Source: Erythroxylum novogranatense (taxonomy: Eukaryota > Streptophyta > Magnoliopsida > Malpighiales > Erythroxylaceae). From it: 64,000 nucleotides of DNA. Each line of letters opens with the position of its first letter. Position 1 is the first letter of the stretch. A program made the position numbers and the translations under genes. The stretch covers positions 22,003,120 through 22,067,119 of the forward strand of contig CM057235.1 of the NCBI GenBank assembly GCA_029891385.1, given 5' to 3'. The notes beneath the pieces were generated by a model. That model saw only the letters and a list, made by a program, of their open reading frames with translations. It did not search any database and was not told where the DNA came from. Shown one piece after another: positions 11,701 through 23,265 of this stretch.

Positions 11701-14700
11701 TTCTATAGACAACCATAAATTTTTCTTACTTATTGAAAATTGAGGGTGGCTTAATATTCATACATGTATGTTTTGAGTGACCATATATGCCACTGTGATA
11801 TCATACAATCCTATTAGTCATGTTACAGTTCAAGAACATCTTTATATAACTCCATAGAGCAACAATTTGTATGGCAAGGTTGAAAGACTCTTGCATCTCA
11901 TAGAGGGACACCTTAGATTTTCCTCTCACCATTTTGGTCGATGGATTCATTATTGATGTCTCTATGATCTCTTTCACATCTTTAGCTAAGGGCAAAATGG
12001 TAATTTCACACTATTTGGTAAAAAAAAGAATCAATATTCTAGACCCTTATTTCACTTATGGTCGTGCATCACATTTCTAAGGACTTAAACCATCTAGTTT
12101 TAATTAAAAGAAAGGAGAAGAAAGGAGAAAAGAGAGGAAGAAGAGGAAGTTTTGGCCATCATCAAAATTCACCCTTATTTTTTATTCTTCAACCTAAATC
12201 AAGATGTTCTAATCTAATTTGGGGTCAAGGAACTCAAATCTATCATTAGATTTGAGAAAATATTAAAGGATTTGAAGATATCATCAAAGGAATGTTTAGG
12301 TAAATTTTGTCTCATCTCTCTCTACATTATGATTTTCAGTTTCGTGTTAAGATATGTTGTTCTCCATGCTTGAATATGCATGGAACATGGTTTAGATGAA
12401 TGAAATGTGTCATGGAGAGGGTTTTTTAAGTCAAAACTGAAATTGTCCACTTTAGGTGAAAGTTTGTGAATTTTGGAATATCTTTTGAAATTGATGGTCT
12501 AAATGAATCCTATGTTGTTAATTATACATGTATGATGTGAATTGATGATAAAGAATGAAGAAGTTGTGTGTTGGTTAAGTTTAATTTGAAATGATGGAGA
12601 AGAGGTGGATTAAAGTAATGAGTTGTACAATTGATAAAATGTAGCTTAAATGAAGGAAATTGGTTGGAATGGAGTGGTGGAATGTGTCATTGATTGGAAG
12701 CATTTACTATATAACATGATAGGAGCATGAATTATTATGATAAAGTCTTGGAAATGTGACTTGAAAATCATGCACATTAGGTGTTTGATAAAATGCCTAA
12801 GTGAACTTGGCTTAGGATTTAAGGCTTTATAATGGTATACATTGGAAAACACTTCCATGTTTACTTAGAGTAAACTTGAAATGTTTCCTAGATTAATGAA
12901 TAATTGCCTAATATGCTTGGATAAAGATGTGTTTAATTATGTTATGAAATAAGTAAGTTTGGATTAAAGGCATTAAATTCCCTAAAAAATGCAAAAGAGA
13001 AGCTAATGTGATGGTGTATAAATATAAAATTTATGTTTAAGTAGTATTTTCATCGTATGCCTTTTTATGTATAAAGACTCGGAGCTGTGAATCAAGGAGC
13101 TTGTATCGAGGATTGTTGAAGTTAGGGGAGTGAATATCTTCTTTTGAGGTGAGTTTGGAAAACCATATTTGTCAAATAGGATTAGAACATCATAAGATAA
13201 GCATGATGACTTGTACATGAATTTTGAACCTAGGCAACGTATGGTAGACTTGAATATCAAATGGATGCTAATATGCTTAGGTATTTAATAAATTACATTG
13301 TTTTTAATAACTCTTTGCACTTGGAGTGCAGCTGATGTTTCATTATGTATTTTGAGAAAAGATATTATTTTCTACCAATCTAAACTTCAAATGTAAAGGA
13401 CAACATTTTATTTTATGAAACTACATTTTTGAACAACTTTGCATTTGGATTATTTAGAGTACAAAAGATGGCTTTTATTTCATGAGATAATGTTTTGGAA
13501 TTTACATATACATAATCGAATCATGTATGCTACATGTTTTTGTTCTCTTTTGGTTTAGAGCCATAGCACAGTTTTATCAGTTGGACCGATAAATAAAGGC
13601 ATAGTGCCTTACTTGATTTTATACTTAATAATTGGACATGATTTGTTTTTTGATTGGTGAGAAAACGATTAGCCAATCATGTGCTGGGCACAACTGATTA
13701 AGTGACTATCGTACCCTTGACGTTGGTACATGAAATTCAAGTCGCCGTATTGACACCTTTCTACAAGACTCGCGGGTGATTCCACACTTAGGGTCTGGAC
13801 ATCGATAAGGTCATCACTTAGGGTCATGACGTTCTTATCGACTGTAGTTCGGACTCACCACAAATGAAAGTCGAGTCAACACCGACTATCAGTGGGTGTG
13901 CACATTTGTTTGGCCAACCAGTGGTGTCACACATGATTGTTTTGGCTTATCCTGATATTAGTTTTCCTATCGATATTTGATTTATACATATGATGTTTTT
14001 ATGCTTTTGTATACTGAAACTGGAACCTATGTTCACTAAATAAGTGAGTTAATAGGTTAAGCTTATATGGTTCCTAACCAGTATATGTTGAGTCATAGGT
14101 TGGGCCTATGTATTTTCTATGTGATATATATTTAATTCATAGGTTATCTACATCGTCTTAGTGTGAATCGAATTTTATTTGTGATATATATCTTTCCTGC
14201 TCACTGAGTACCTAATGCACTCACCCCCTCCGCTTTTCAATCATGCAGGTTAATTTAGTGAGTTTGAAGCTCTGAGTGGATCATACGATCTTTTGACATT
14301 TTTGGGGTATTATCGCACGTGGGTAGTTTCCTATTTTATACTTTTATGGTCTAGTGGCTCATGAACTGTGTTTATATAGATACGCTTTATGATTTTATAA
14401 GTTAACTTTTGATTGCCTTGTGTTTTATAAATGACTTTATATATGAATCTTTTAATATTGTTGTTGAGATTGCCTTTAGTGGACTTTAAAGTCCTGAAGT
14501 TGTGGTTGGATGTGAATATAGAAGTGTATTTGAAATTGTTTGCAGCTTTTGGGGATTTTTAAAACACAACCATTGTGCTGCCTGAATTTAAAAAACAGTG
14601 AAAAGAATAGATATTCAATTAGCCTTACATAATCGAATTAAGGATACCGCAAGTGTCCTTAGCCCAGTTATGTGGCGGTTGTCATGTATCCGATGTGGTA

Positions 14701-14713
14701 CCGTGTTGTGACA
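11700..14713 (+). mobile_element. Long LTR of the same general type, start unresolved
   Basis: Recognised by layout, not by a clean left terminus: GGGCAAAATGGTAATTTCAC (11990-12009), an AG-rich leader (12105-12155), donor TTTAG|GTAAAT (12300), donor TTTTGAG|GTGAGT (13149), hairpin/CTCACCCCC and ATGCAG|G (ending 14248), then a tail that ends GTGTTGTGACA near 14713 followed by TAATT. Tail text around 14550-14590 also resembles 10900-10950 in S2. TAATT occurs at 12001-12005 but not in front of a TG, so I do not claim a target-site duplication. No coding domain is present. Confidence 0.5.
13149..14248 (+). other. Predicted leader intron in the 11.7-14.7 kb LTR
   Basis: TTTTGAG|GTGAGTTTGG at the start and a structured end: CTCACTGAGTACC...GCACTCACCCCC, a pyrimidine-rich stretch, then ATCATGCAG|GTT. 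Length 1100 nt. The order hairpin, CTCACCC, pyrimidines, CAG|G is the same as in S2, S5 and the 20072 element. Confidence 0.5.
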
Positions 14714-15234
14714 TAATTAGTTATTTATTTGGCCTAATTAGAAGACTATGTTATTTTGATGATTTCAGGAGCTCTCTAGCTAATTTGGGTGTGCCTAAAA
14801 GTCCACTTTCTATATTTGGCTTTAGGAATAAGTTTTGAAAAGGCTTTCCTAAATATTAGGTATTTCCTTTTTAAGGAATAAATCATTGCTAGAAGATTGA
14901 TTAGGGTTTTCTTTAGCCTATATAATCTTCATCTTTTGTACAAGAATTCACATTAGGATTTTTATGAAATTGGTAAGGTTATTCACTTTTTTGGTTCTTG
15001 AATTTGAAACTTATAAAGGTTATTCCTTGTGGCATTCATCTGACTTATAACTCTCAATCTCATATTTTCTGGAGTGTGACTTCAATATCCTTCTTTTATA
15101 ACTTTGGTTTATGTTTTTTTAAACATTGGTTAAGGTTTTTCTTGAAAACAAAATTGATTTAATTTTCCTGGAAATTCCTTTTGACAACCTATTCGTGGGT
15201 TTCTCGCTCTCGATTTGTGGGGTTCACATCAACA
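14707..15234 (+). mobile_element. Possible short (copia-like) LTR remnant
   Basis: A TATA-like GCCTATATAATC at about 14919, followed about 300 bp later by TCTCGCTCTCGATTTGTGGG and CACATCAACA, recalls the end of plant copia LTRs. The next bases, TAGGTATTTTAGG, could be a decayed initiator-Met primer-binding site. No target-site duplication was found and the 5' end overlaps the previous LTR terminus, so both ends are uncertain. Confidence 0.3.
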
Positions 15235-16240
15235 TAGGTATTTTAGGTTAATTTTATTTCAACCTTGAAAATCAATCATAGCTTGATAATTGGAATTCCT
15301 CTTAGGTAAACTCTTAGGAAACTATAGCTCTTTTAAAGACACCTAGAGGTTTAGAGGCTTATAACATATGCTAAATGCTATTATACTATAGTTAAGTTTT
15401 ATTACTTACAATTGTTTGAGGACAAAAAAATTATTTTATAAGGTTGAGTTAGTTTGTAATTTAACACTCTTATAGCATGTTTTATATGAATTATATGATA
15501 TTTTTCTTATATTTATTTCATTATCTTATAGTTGATAATCTAAGGCAAAATTTCTTAAGGTAAAAGATATAGACCTCCCTTACAGTTGAAGAAACCTTTA
15601 AAAAAACCCTAATCTTCAAAATTCTTGAAAAAATTCCTTTCTAATTTTAATTTTCTAAAAGAATCCTTCTCTTAGACTTCGGTTAAAAATAATGATGAAA
15701 CACACGCAGTATGAACATTAACTATGAACTAATCAAATGTCACTAATACACAAACCCAAATTAACTCTGAAACTCAACCTAAACTAATTCAATACAACTT
15801 AAATTAATAATTTAAAAAATTATAACAAATTATTAACTTTATTTAGATTTACTTAATTCAGTTTGAGTTTAAGAGTAGTATTGAATCATATAAATAACAT
15901 TTGATCATTACAAGTATGATGTTCAAAACGTATTATTTTTGTTATTTTTTAATCAAAGTCGAATAGAAGGCATTTTTTTGGAAATATTAAAACTTTGAGT
16001 TCTTGTTTTAGATTTGTAAAGATTAAGGAGTTTTTCTAAGGTTTCCTAAACTACAAGGGAGGTTTATGTCTTTTACCCAATTTTATATTTGAATGAAAAT
16101 TTCTTGATAATTGTCAAATTGAAGACATAACAAAGTAATATGGGGAAATCATAGAAAACATCAAAGATCAACTCAAGCTTGAAGATGCAATACATTAGAG
16201 GAGAATGGAGTAGTAGTACCAAATTGATGTTGGATGTAAG
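15235..16240. repeat. Unclassified repeat, shared in part with 34.44 kb
   Basis: No gene. The stretch at about 15255-15320 (TTTATTTCAACCTTG, then AATCAATC, ...AATT(G)GAATTCCTC) is clearly similar, in the same orientation, to 34440-34505. The rest is AT-rich with no recognised domain. GTAAG at 16236-16240 directly precedes LTR S3. Confidence 0.5.
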
Positions 16241-16984
16241 TGTTGGACCCCGTTTCTGAAGTCCAACATTCGGAATCATAAACGCATGGAGGGCTCACTT
16301 TTTATAACTTACTGATCATAATTGGGGAACTTCCATTATTTGGAGTCTTAGACCGGCTTCTTCAGAACATTTGTTCCCCATTGAATTACGTTTCTAACGA
16401 CACCAAAGACACTCAATTTGGTTCAAAAATGAAGAAGTTATGGCCAAAACACTATTGGGCTAACATTAAACCTAGACTGAATACTACACTCGAATTCACT
16501 CCAGAAATTGAAAGTCTTAAAGACCGAATTAAAATTTAATTCCTTTAGATGCATTGTAGCTTCATGTCTCTAGTTTATTTAGAAATAAGAACCACCTCAT
16601 TCGGAGCTCTGTAGCTCAAGATATTGCCAAAATAGTGAAGCATATTTAGAAACATATCCAACTCATACTCTTTAAACCGATCCTTTCACTTTGATTCAAT
16701 ACATCTTTTTCAAATTTATAAAAAAACCTAAAATAAATTTTGGAGAGGTATAGGAATGTCTTATAAATCCAACGCTTCAAAAATCAGGTCAATCGGAAGT
16801 CGGACAAAAAACTTATGGCCAAAAGAATGGAGAGAGGTCGGATCGGGGAGGAAAAAATCACAAATCGGCTCGAGCCGCTCACCCTTGCCAGACGCTCGCC
16901 CTCGCGAGGGAGCATGCGAATGCTGCCTTCTCCTCTTCTGACTTTCCAACTTCTAAAATTCATAACTTGTGACCCAGAACTCCA

Positions 16985-17420
16985 AAATTTGCAAATTTGG
17001 TATCCATGGAAAGTTAAAATAAAGATCTACAACTTCCATGAAGGACTTAAAAACAATTTCGGTCTCTGAAGGGGTCAAAAGTTCACGCAAAAGTGACTGG
17101 TCGACAAGCTCATCCTGAACAACATTATAACATCTAAAAATCATATCTTCCTTCTCCATTGCCCAAAAATTTCATACTTTATATCAACAGAAAGATAAAA
17201 AGACCTACAACTTTCATGAAGATCTTAAGAGCAATTTCAGCCTCTATAAAGGTGAAAAATTCAATCAAAGTGATTGCCCCTAAAAATTCATCCTAAACAA
17301 CATCAAGACTTCAATCGATCATAACTTCCAGCCCCAATATCGAAAAATGTCATACTTTATAGCGTTAGAAATATGAAAATATAAGGTACAACTTTTATTA
17401 AGATCACTTTGGCTGATTCT
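16985..17420. repeat. Three diverged tandem copies, period ~177 bp
   Basis: Units begin near 16987, 17165 and 17341. Each contains a shape like TCATACTTTATA...AGAAA...GACCTACAACTTTCATGAAGATCTTAA. The third copy is the most diverged. It lies in LTR S3. Confidence 0.7.
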
Positions 17421-17939
17421 ATCTAGATCAATACAATTTTCCACTGAATCTCTGCACACCATTCCTACACCTAGGAAGGCTTGCCAAAACACAATTCCCT
17501 TCATATTCACCCACTACCAAGTACTTTTGAGCTCCAACTCAACCAATTCATCTCATACACCCTTCAAATCTCCAACATGTTATTCCACAACAAATAACCA
17601 ATTTCAAATTCAACAATGAAGAACATGCACATGCACATTCCTCTTTCACAAAAATAATACACAATCTCATACACTATCTATAAAGCAACACAATCATACT
17701 CAAAAGGAGAATACTTGAATTTTCATTCTCATTTCCAACCAAAATAAATGTTCATTCATAGCTTTAAATACATATCAACATGTCCATCATGAACTAAGCA
17801 CAAGATACATAATACATGAGATGCTCAATGTTTGATATGCTTGAAAAGCTATCCAAAAGGCTAGTTACTAACTTAGTATAAAAGTTTCTAAAGCCTTGGA
17901 GTTTTCTGATGCCTTGCAAGGTTCACGCTCGTCTTGTTT

Positions 17940-17990
17940 TGCACCTGAGGAGGGAAAGTGGGGTGAGCAACTCGGATCAGTGGCTAATAC
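17940..17990 (-). other. Predicted structured 3' splice site in S3
   Basis: On the minus strand the region reads CCACTGATCCGAGTTGCTC, ACCCC, a pyrimidine tract and CCTCAG|GTGC, with the intron end at 17945. The hairpin is less perfect than in the other LTRs. The donor would lie beyond the copia A insertion. Confidence 0.4.
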
Positions 17991-18542
17991 ATTTATAGCC
18001 ATCGGTAATGAGCCACATAACAAGCACAAATACACATATATCAAGCAATCCAATTCATTCACAAATTCATCACATAATTCATTATCAACCGAAATTTATC
18101 ACATCAAGCATATCATGAAATCTTCTATCAATCATAACACTTTATTATGCATCATACTCAATAAAGTCATAATGAAATGCACAACAAATGGCTAGAGAGT
18201 TTCCGTAGAACAAAACGGTTTATACCGTGAACAAAACGAGTCCGATTTCTCAGGATCTCGTGGCCTCAAGCGGGCAGCCAAGAAAAGGCTATAGGTCAAC
18301 GTGCACATGACTACCAAATGGGTTTCTCTCTTGCCCAATCACAACAAATCTATGCCCAAATTAGTCAATCGCAAAATTGCATTTTTATGCTTCTTTCAGT
18401 TTATCAAATTCCCATATCTTCATACTTTTCATTTATTTCAAAGAAATCATATCCTATTTCATCATACATTTTCAAATATTCACCACAATTCAACATTTAC
18501 GCCATTTAAAGCAATCACACACACAAATAGGGCATTGCTCAT

Positions 18543-19831
18543 TGTTAGAGTAGTGCCCTGAAGGCAATCGCCTTTAGCGCATATTGTACAAAGTTGTGTA
18601 CACACTTTATGAATAAATAAAGAAAGACATATTTCATTAACTTGTTGTTCATTATTTATGAATGGATATTGATCTATAAGCAAATTTATGAAGTCCATGA
18701 TATATGACATAGCATGAAGGAAATTGTGATGTGATCATACTACTAAGATTCCTATCATGTGCAATTATGTCAGTATCTAAATTATCCCTAGTCATAGGAT
18801 TACTGAGACTGGACATCGGTAATCCGGAGAGACTAGTACATCTCAAGCTCCTTGATTTGATTAAGCAGTGGATCTCAGAAGCTGTAAATATGAGATATTT
18901 AGGGTTGAGATGTGGATGCTTACTAGAGGTAGTAAGTACATTGGATGACCTGCTATGAGATCATCACATGGATGTCCTATTCTAATGTCAGTGATAATCT
19001 CATCATAGCAATGGTGCAAGTATCCTTAGACTTGAGGTGCTCAAGGATATCTTGATATCTTGATTACGTGCTTTGACTCTATTCCTTGTTGCCTTACGAG
19101 AGGTCGCTCATAGGGTGGTGATTGGGTGCACTTGAGGTATTCAAGGTAATTAAGTAGCCAATAGAGGATTCACCACTTACGTGATAGCGAAGATGATACC
19201 ATGGCCTCTTGTCGTGGTCATTACTTGGAAGTCTCTGGCCGGAGCATATATGTCATGAAGAATGTCTTCATTGACATATTAAGTAATGAGTCCCATGACA
19301 AGAACTGAAACACTTGGACTAGATTTGACGTAGTCAGTCTAGTAAGAGTTGACACTTTGCCCATACTCATAACCAAGTGGGGTATAGCATGGTAAAAGGA
19401 CGAATTGCACGGTAATTGTCTATGGAAAGGTTCGTGATATGGTTCATGATGAATACATGTTCATTCGTCAAACCAATTACTTTTCGGTCAATTGGGGGTC
19501 ATGATGTGTTGCTAGATACCGCTCATGACTTGCTCAGATTAAGTGATAATCTAAGTGGCCAACATAACCAGGAACCTAATGAGTCACACGCATAAGAGTG
19601 TCTCGGAGAATTAAATAAAATAGTTTTGGACAGAGTTCCAATATATGGAGAGCAAAAATTAAATGGATCCCGATGAGATCGAGATATGTCCCATGAGATC
19701 GCGACATCGATATTGCTGAAAAAAGTTTTGGGGTTTTTCCTATATCGGGACCTTGAGGTCGGTAGGACCGACCCCAATGTGATGGACCACTTCATCATTT
19801 ATTTATATATATATATATAATTAATTAATTA

Positions 19832-19905
<74 letters not shown>

Positions 19906-19941
19906 CAACGTGGAAGGAGAGGAAGGAGGCTTTATCTTTTA

Positions 19942-19981
<40 letters not shown>

Positions 19982-20071
19982 ATAACGTGGGTGCATGACT
20001 CACCATTAGCATTTATTGTCTTTTAATAAGTTAAAGACAAAATGAAAAGAGTGAGAGGCAAGATGGAGCAT
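18543..20071 (+). repeat. 5' LTR of copia A, first segment
   Basis: From TGTTAGAGTAGTGCCC to AGCAT at 20067-20071, where the nested element is inserted; the LTR continues at 30022. Contains a long (AT)n tract. No genes; the small frames in it are not supported by any domain. Confidence 0.7.
19803..19978. repeat. (AT)n microsatellite, two blocks
   Basis: TATATA runs at 19803-19903 (with a TTAATTAATTAA interruption) and 19946-19978, separated by about 40 bp of unique sequence. Confidence 0.95.
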
Positions 20072-23000
20072 TGTAGCACCCCACTCCCGACGAGACCCGA
20101 ACCCGATATCCATGGTGATATCCGAGCCCGTGACCCGCGAGGGTGGCGTACTAGAACATTCATTACCTTATTAACAAAATCGTATGACATTTTTTTTCTT
20201 TCAAAAACACTAGAGTCATAAAACAAACATTGACTTGGCCCAATTATAACAAAACACTTTCAAAGATTAAACCATTTCACCGATAAAACAATTTCAATCA
20301 TTATTAGCACTCATTAGTGCTCAACACTCTATACAATTACATGTAAACAATTGGGCCTACTAAATACCAAATTAATACACGAATGCAGATACGGACGACA
20401 CTGATCCCGACCCGATACTCTGTCTTGCTAGCAGTAGACGTACTCCCGTGTGTCCAACGGGGTACTCTCCATTTCTTAAAAAATAGATGCAATGTTGGGT
20501 GAGTTTGCGAACTCAGTGAGAAACCATCATCGATGGTTCACCCAACTCATGCATATCCACACAATCACACAATATTGTATATATATCATAAACAAGAAAT
20601 CACAGGCATTCAATTTCACATTTTATAAGGCAATAAGCCTTTCACACAATTCACATTAAACATTCATTTATGCAGTGTGCATGTGACTCTTTCATTTTCT
20701 TTCGTTGTTGTGATCGTGCTTTGAGCTCATATACGTTGAGCCATTGGCTCAAACATTGGGCTTAAAGTCCCAAACGTTGGGCATAGCTCGATCATCGAGC
20801 CGAGGCTCGAATACGTTAGACACGAGGCCTGTGCGTTGAGCTTAAAGCTCAAATCGGTGGCGACACGGTCACAACCGCCATTATCGATCATTTACTATGC
20901 ATGAATGCACATGTCATTTTCCAATATCCAATTATCGCATTTCTATTTCCAATTCCAATTAATTACTATTTCGATCATTTTCCAATGTCCTCGGACTTTT
21001 AGTCCCATTTCATTCCATGCATTTACCTTTCGTTTCACTACCACATTTACAATCCAATTTACTAATGCATTCTCACGCACTTATTCTCATTTGCACTTCA
21101 ATATCACAATCCAATATTTCAACACCCACGGTCCAAATCAATCAAATCAATCAATCACATATATCCATCCTTGCTTCCTCATGGCAATCAATGCATATAA
21201 TTAATAAACACATAAGGTTGAGAAACCAACTAGGTTACTCACCTATTACTTCGAAGCTAATGCCGGAAGTTTCCGCCCGTCGGTCCGACGACGCTCACTT
21301 GGGCCTCTATAAGAAACAGAGAAAGAACAAGTCACTACAGATGCAATTTGTGCACATGTAGGTGAAATATGCATGTTCATGAATTTTCCGCCCTAAATCC
21401 AAATTTCCCATAACAAAATCCGCCTAAAAATTAGAAACCTATTGGCGCCGACGGTGCGCAATTCGGACCTCTATAGGTCCCCGATTAAACAAAATAGTGA
21501 TTAAAGGCTCATACAGGGGCCACGTCAATTTCCGTCCAAAAATTCCCAATTTCTCACAAAATGAAATTAAATGTTCTACTTAATCCGATGCCTCAAGAAT
21601 CAGGTCAATCGGACGCCGGACGGAAAAGAAATTGACAAAAGAAGCATGAAATCAAAATTACCAATTAACAAATAAAATAATAAAATAATAAATAAAAAAG
21701 GAATCAGCCTCATTGGGCGACGTCTCGCCCAGCGGGCTGATTTAATCGACCTCGTCGCTAGGGCGAGGCGCCCTAGCGACGCTGACCCTTCGCCTCGTCA
21801 CTAGGCGGGCGTCGCCTAAATGACCCAAGCGTGATTCCATTTCCTTTTTTTTCTGATTTCCAATCCAATTTTCAACACCAAAATTTCCAGATTTCACCTA
21901 TACCTCATTCTCTTCCATTCTATCACTTTACCTACATTAATATACATTCATTTACACCTCCAATTCAGCCACAAACTCAACACAATATTTATCTGTATTC
22001 TTACACAAAAGTTGGCAGCAATAATTCCTCAATTCCTATGCACAATTCATTATCAACATGCAATTACAATCAAGCTAAAACCATTCATCACTCATCCTAC
22101 TTTCAATTCATAACTAACTCTAATCTTATACCCATTAATTCAAGCAATAATTATCATCAATTTAAGGCATCAATAATCATAATAAACATACCATAACCCC
22201 ATTCAATGTTTCTACCTACCATGATTCATAAATTCATACTTAAGCATCATTGAAAACTTAATTAAACTAACTTACCTAATTAGCTTTTCCAACCTTGAAT
22301 TCTTTTCAATTCTTTCCTAACAATTGCTAACCCCTTCTTCTCACCTCATGCAAGAGAGTGGTCTTCATGGTAGGCAAGCAAGTAAGTTAAGTGTATGAAG
22401 AAAGTGAAGTAAGGTTTGATAAGAGAAAAGAGAAGAAGAAAATCGATGAAGGAGGAGAAGACTTGAAGCTAGTTTCGGATGATGCCTAAACCTCTCCACC
22501 TTTGGTCTTTATATTCACTTTTTCAATGCAAAACGATAGGAACCACTTGGAGTCTTAAATGATGGCATTTGGTGGCAAAATATGATTGGTTCAAAAGTTT
22601 AAAGAAAAGTCAAAGTATTAATTCTTTAATCCAGATCAAAAACTAACCCAATCAACTCAATTGACCCCAATTTCAATCCCAAAATAATATACCCAATAAG
22701 ACAGTGCCATTGGGTAGCAATTTTACATCAAAAAAATCGTTTACTTGATTAGCGATTTTTCCGATCAGGAATTTCGAAAATTTCCCGAATCATTTTTTTG
22801 AAAATTACTTAAATTGCCCAAAATTGTAACACATAAGACAGTCCACTCCCAATAATTTTTTAAACACGAAAACCACACTTTCCACAACAAAAACACATTT
22901 AGGCCATTTACCGGCGATTTTGCTGGTCCGGAAATTTTCTCCGGATAATTCCAGAAAAATTCCCATAAATCCATAAAAATGTAAAGCACTCTATGGAGCC

Positions 23001-23227
23001 CTCCAAATAATTTTTCAAATCCCATTATCACACCAATTTCACAAAAGATCACAATTAGACACTTATGCCGGGAAATGTCATGAATGCATGTATGACTATG
23101 TGCCTGTGCAAAACTCACCATTTATAGAGGCTGCATGACATATGTTCATGCCGAGATATAATTTAATACTCCTAACCCGTCCCGTCTCAATTTACTAAAT
23201 ATCCTTCCCATCGAGATGGATGTTACA
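20072..23227 (-). repeat. LTR of the nested gypsy-like element (3' LTR in its own orientation)
   Basis: 3156 bp, alignable by eye to 26837-30016 along its whole length; most differences are single-base or short indels. On the minus strand it has TATA GAATATAAAG (about 22507-22516), donor TTAG|GTAAGT (intron start 22275), mini-exon 21243-21306, donor TAG|GTGAGT (21242) and the double-hairpin module at 20496-20545. Its last acceptor reads TTAAG|A where the other copy has TTCAG|G. Confidence 0.9.
21710..21825. repeat. GC-rich inverted-repeat island in the 3' LTR
   Basis: Words such as GGGCGACGTCTCGCCC and CTAGGGCGAGGCGCCCTAG form overlapping inverted repeats. It lies inside predicted intron 1. 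The matching island in the other LTR (28496-28612) has changed by small indels while keeping the inverted-repeat character. Confidence 0.7.
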
Positions 23228-23265
23228 ATTCTCCTCCTAATAAAAATTTCGTCCTCGAAATTTCA
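23228..23265 (-). promoter_or_regulatory. Polypurine tract and gypsy 3'-end motif
   Basis: Minus strand: TTTCGAGGACGAAATTTTTA followed by TTAGGAGGAGAAT, directly against the TGTAACATCC start of the LTR. TTCGAGGACGAA followed by a purine run is the usual end of plant Ty3/gypsy interiors. Confidence 0.75.

Larger units (their letters stand above)
16241..18542 (-). mobile_element. LTR S3, truncated by copia A
   Basis: Starts TGTTGGACCCCGTTTCTG, matching the equivalent end of S1 (TGTTGGGCACCGTTTCCG), so it is in minus orientation and this is its downstream end. It carries the U3-type module GAACCACCTCATTCGGAGCTC (16597 on), a three-copy ~177-bp tandem repeat, a small GC-rich island (16860-16930) and, on the minus strand, the hairpin/3' splice-site module ending at 17945. 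It stops where copia A begins at 18543; the upstream half is not found in the window. Confidence 0.65.

Noticed and set aside
12001..14718. TAATT as target-site duplication of the 11.7-14.7 kb LTR
   Set aside because: The left TAATT is not followed by a TG terminus and lies within the promoter-like motif.
19803..19978. AT run as an origin or matrix attachment site
   Set aside because: It is a simple (AT)n microsatellite; nothing else supports a function.
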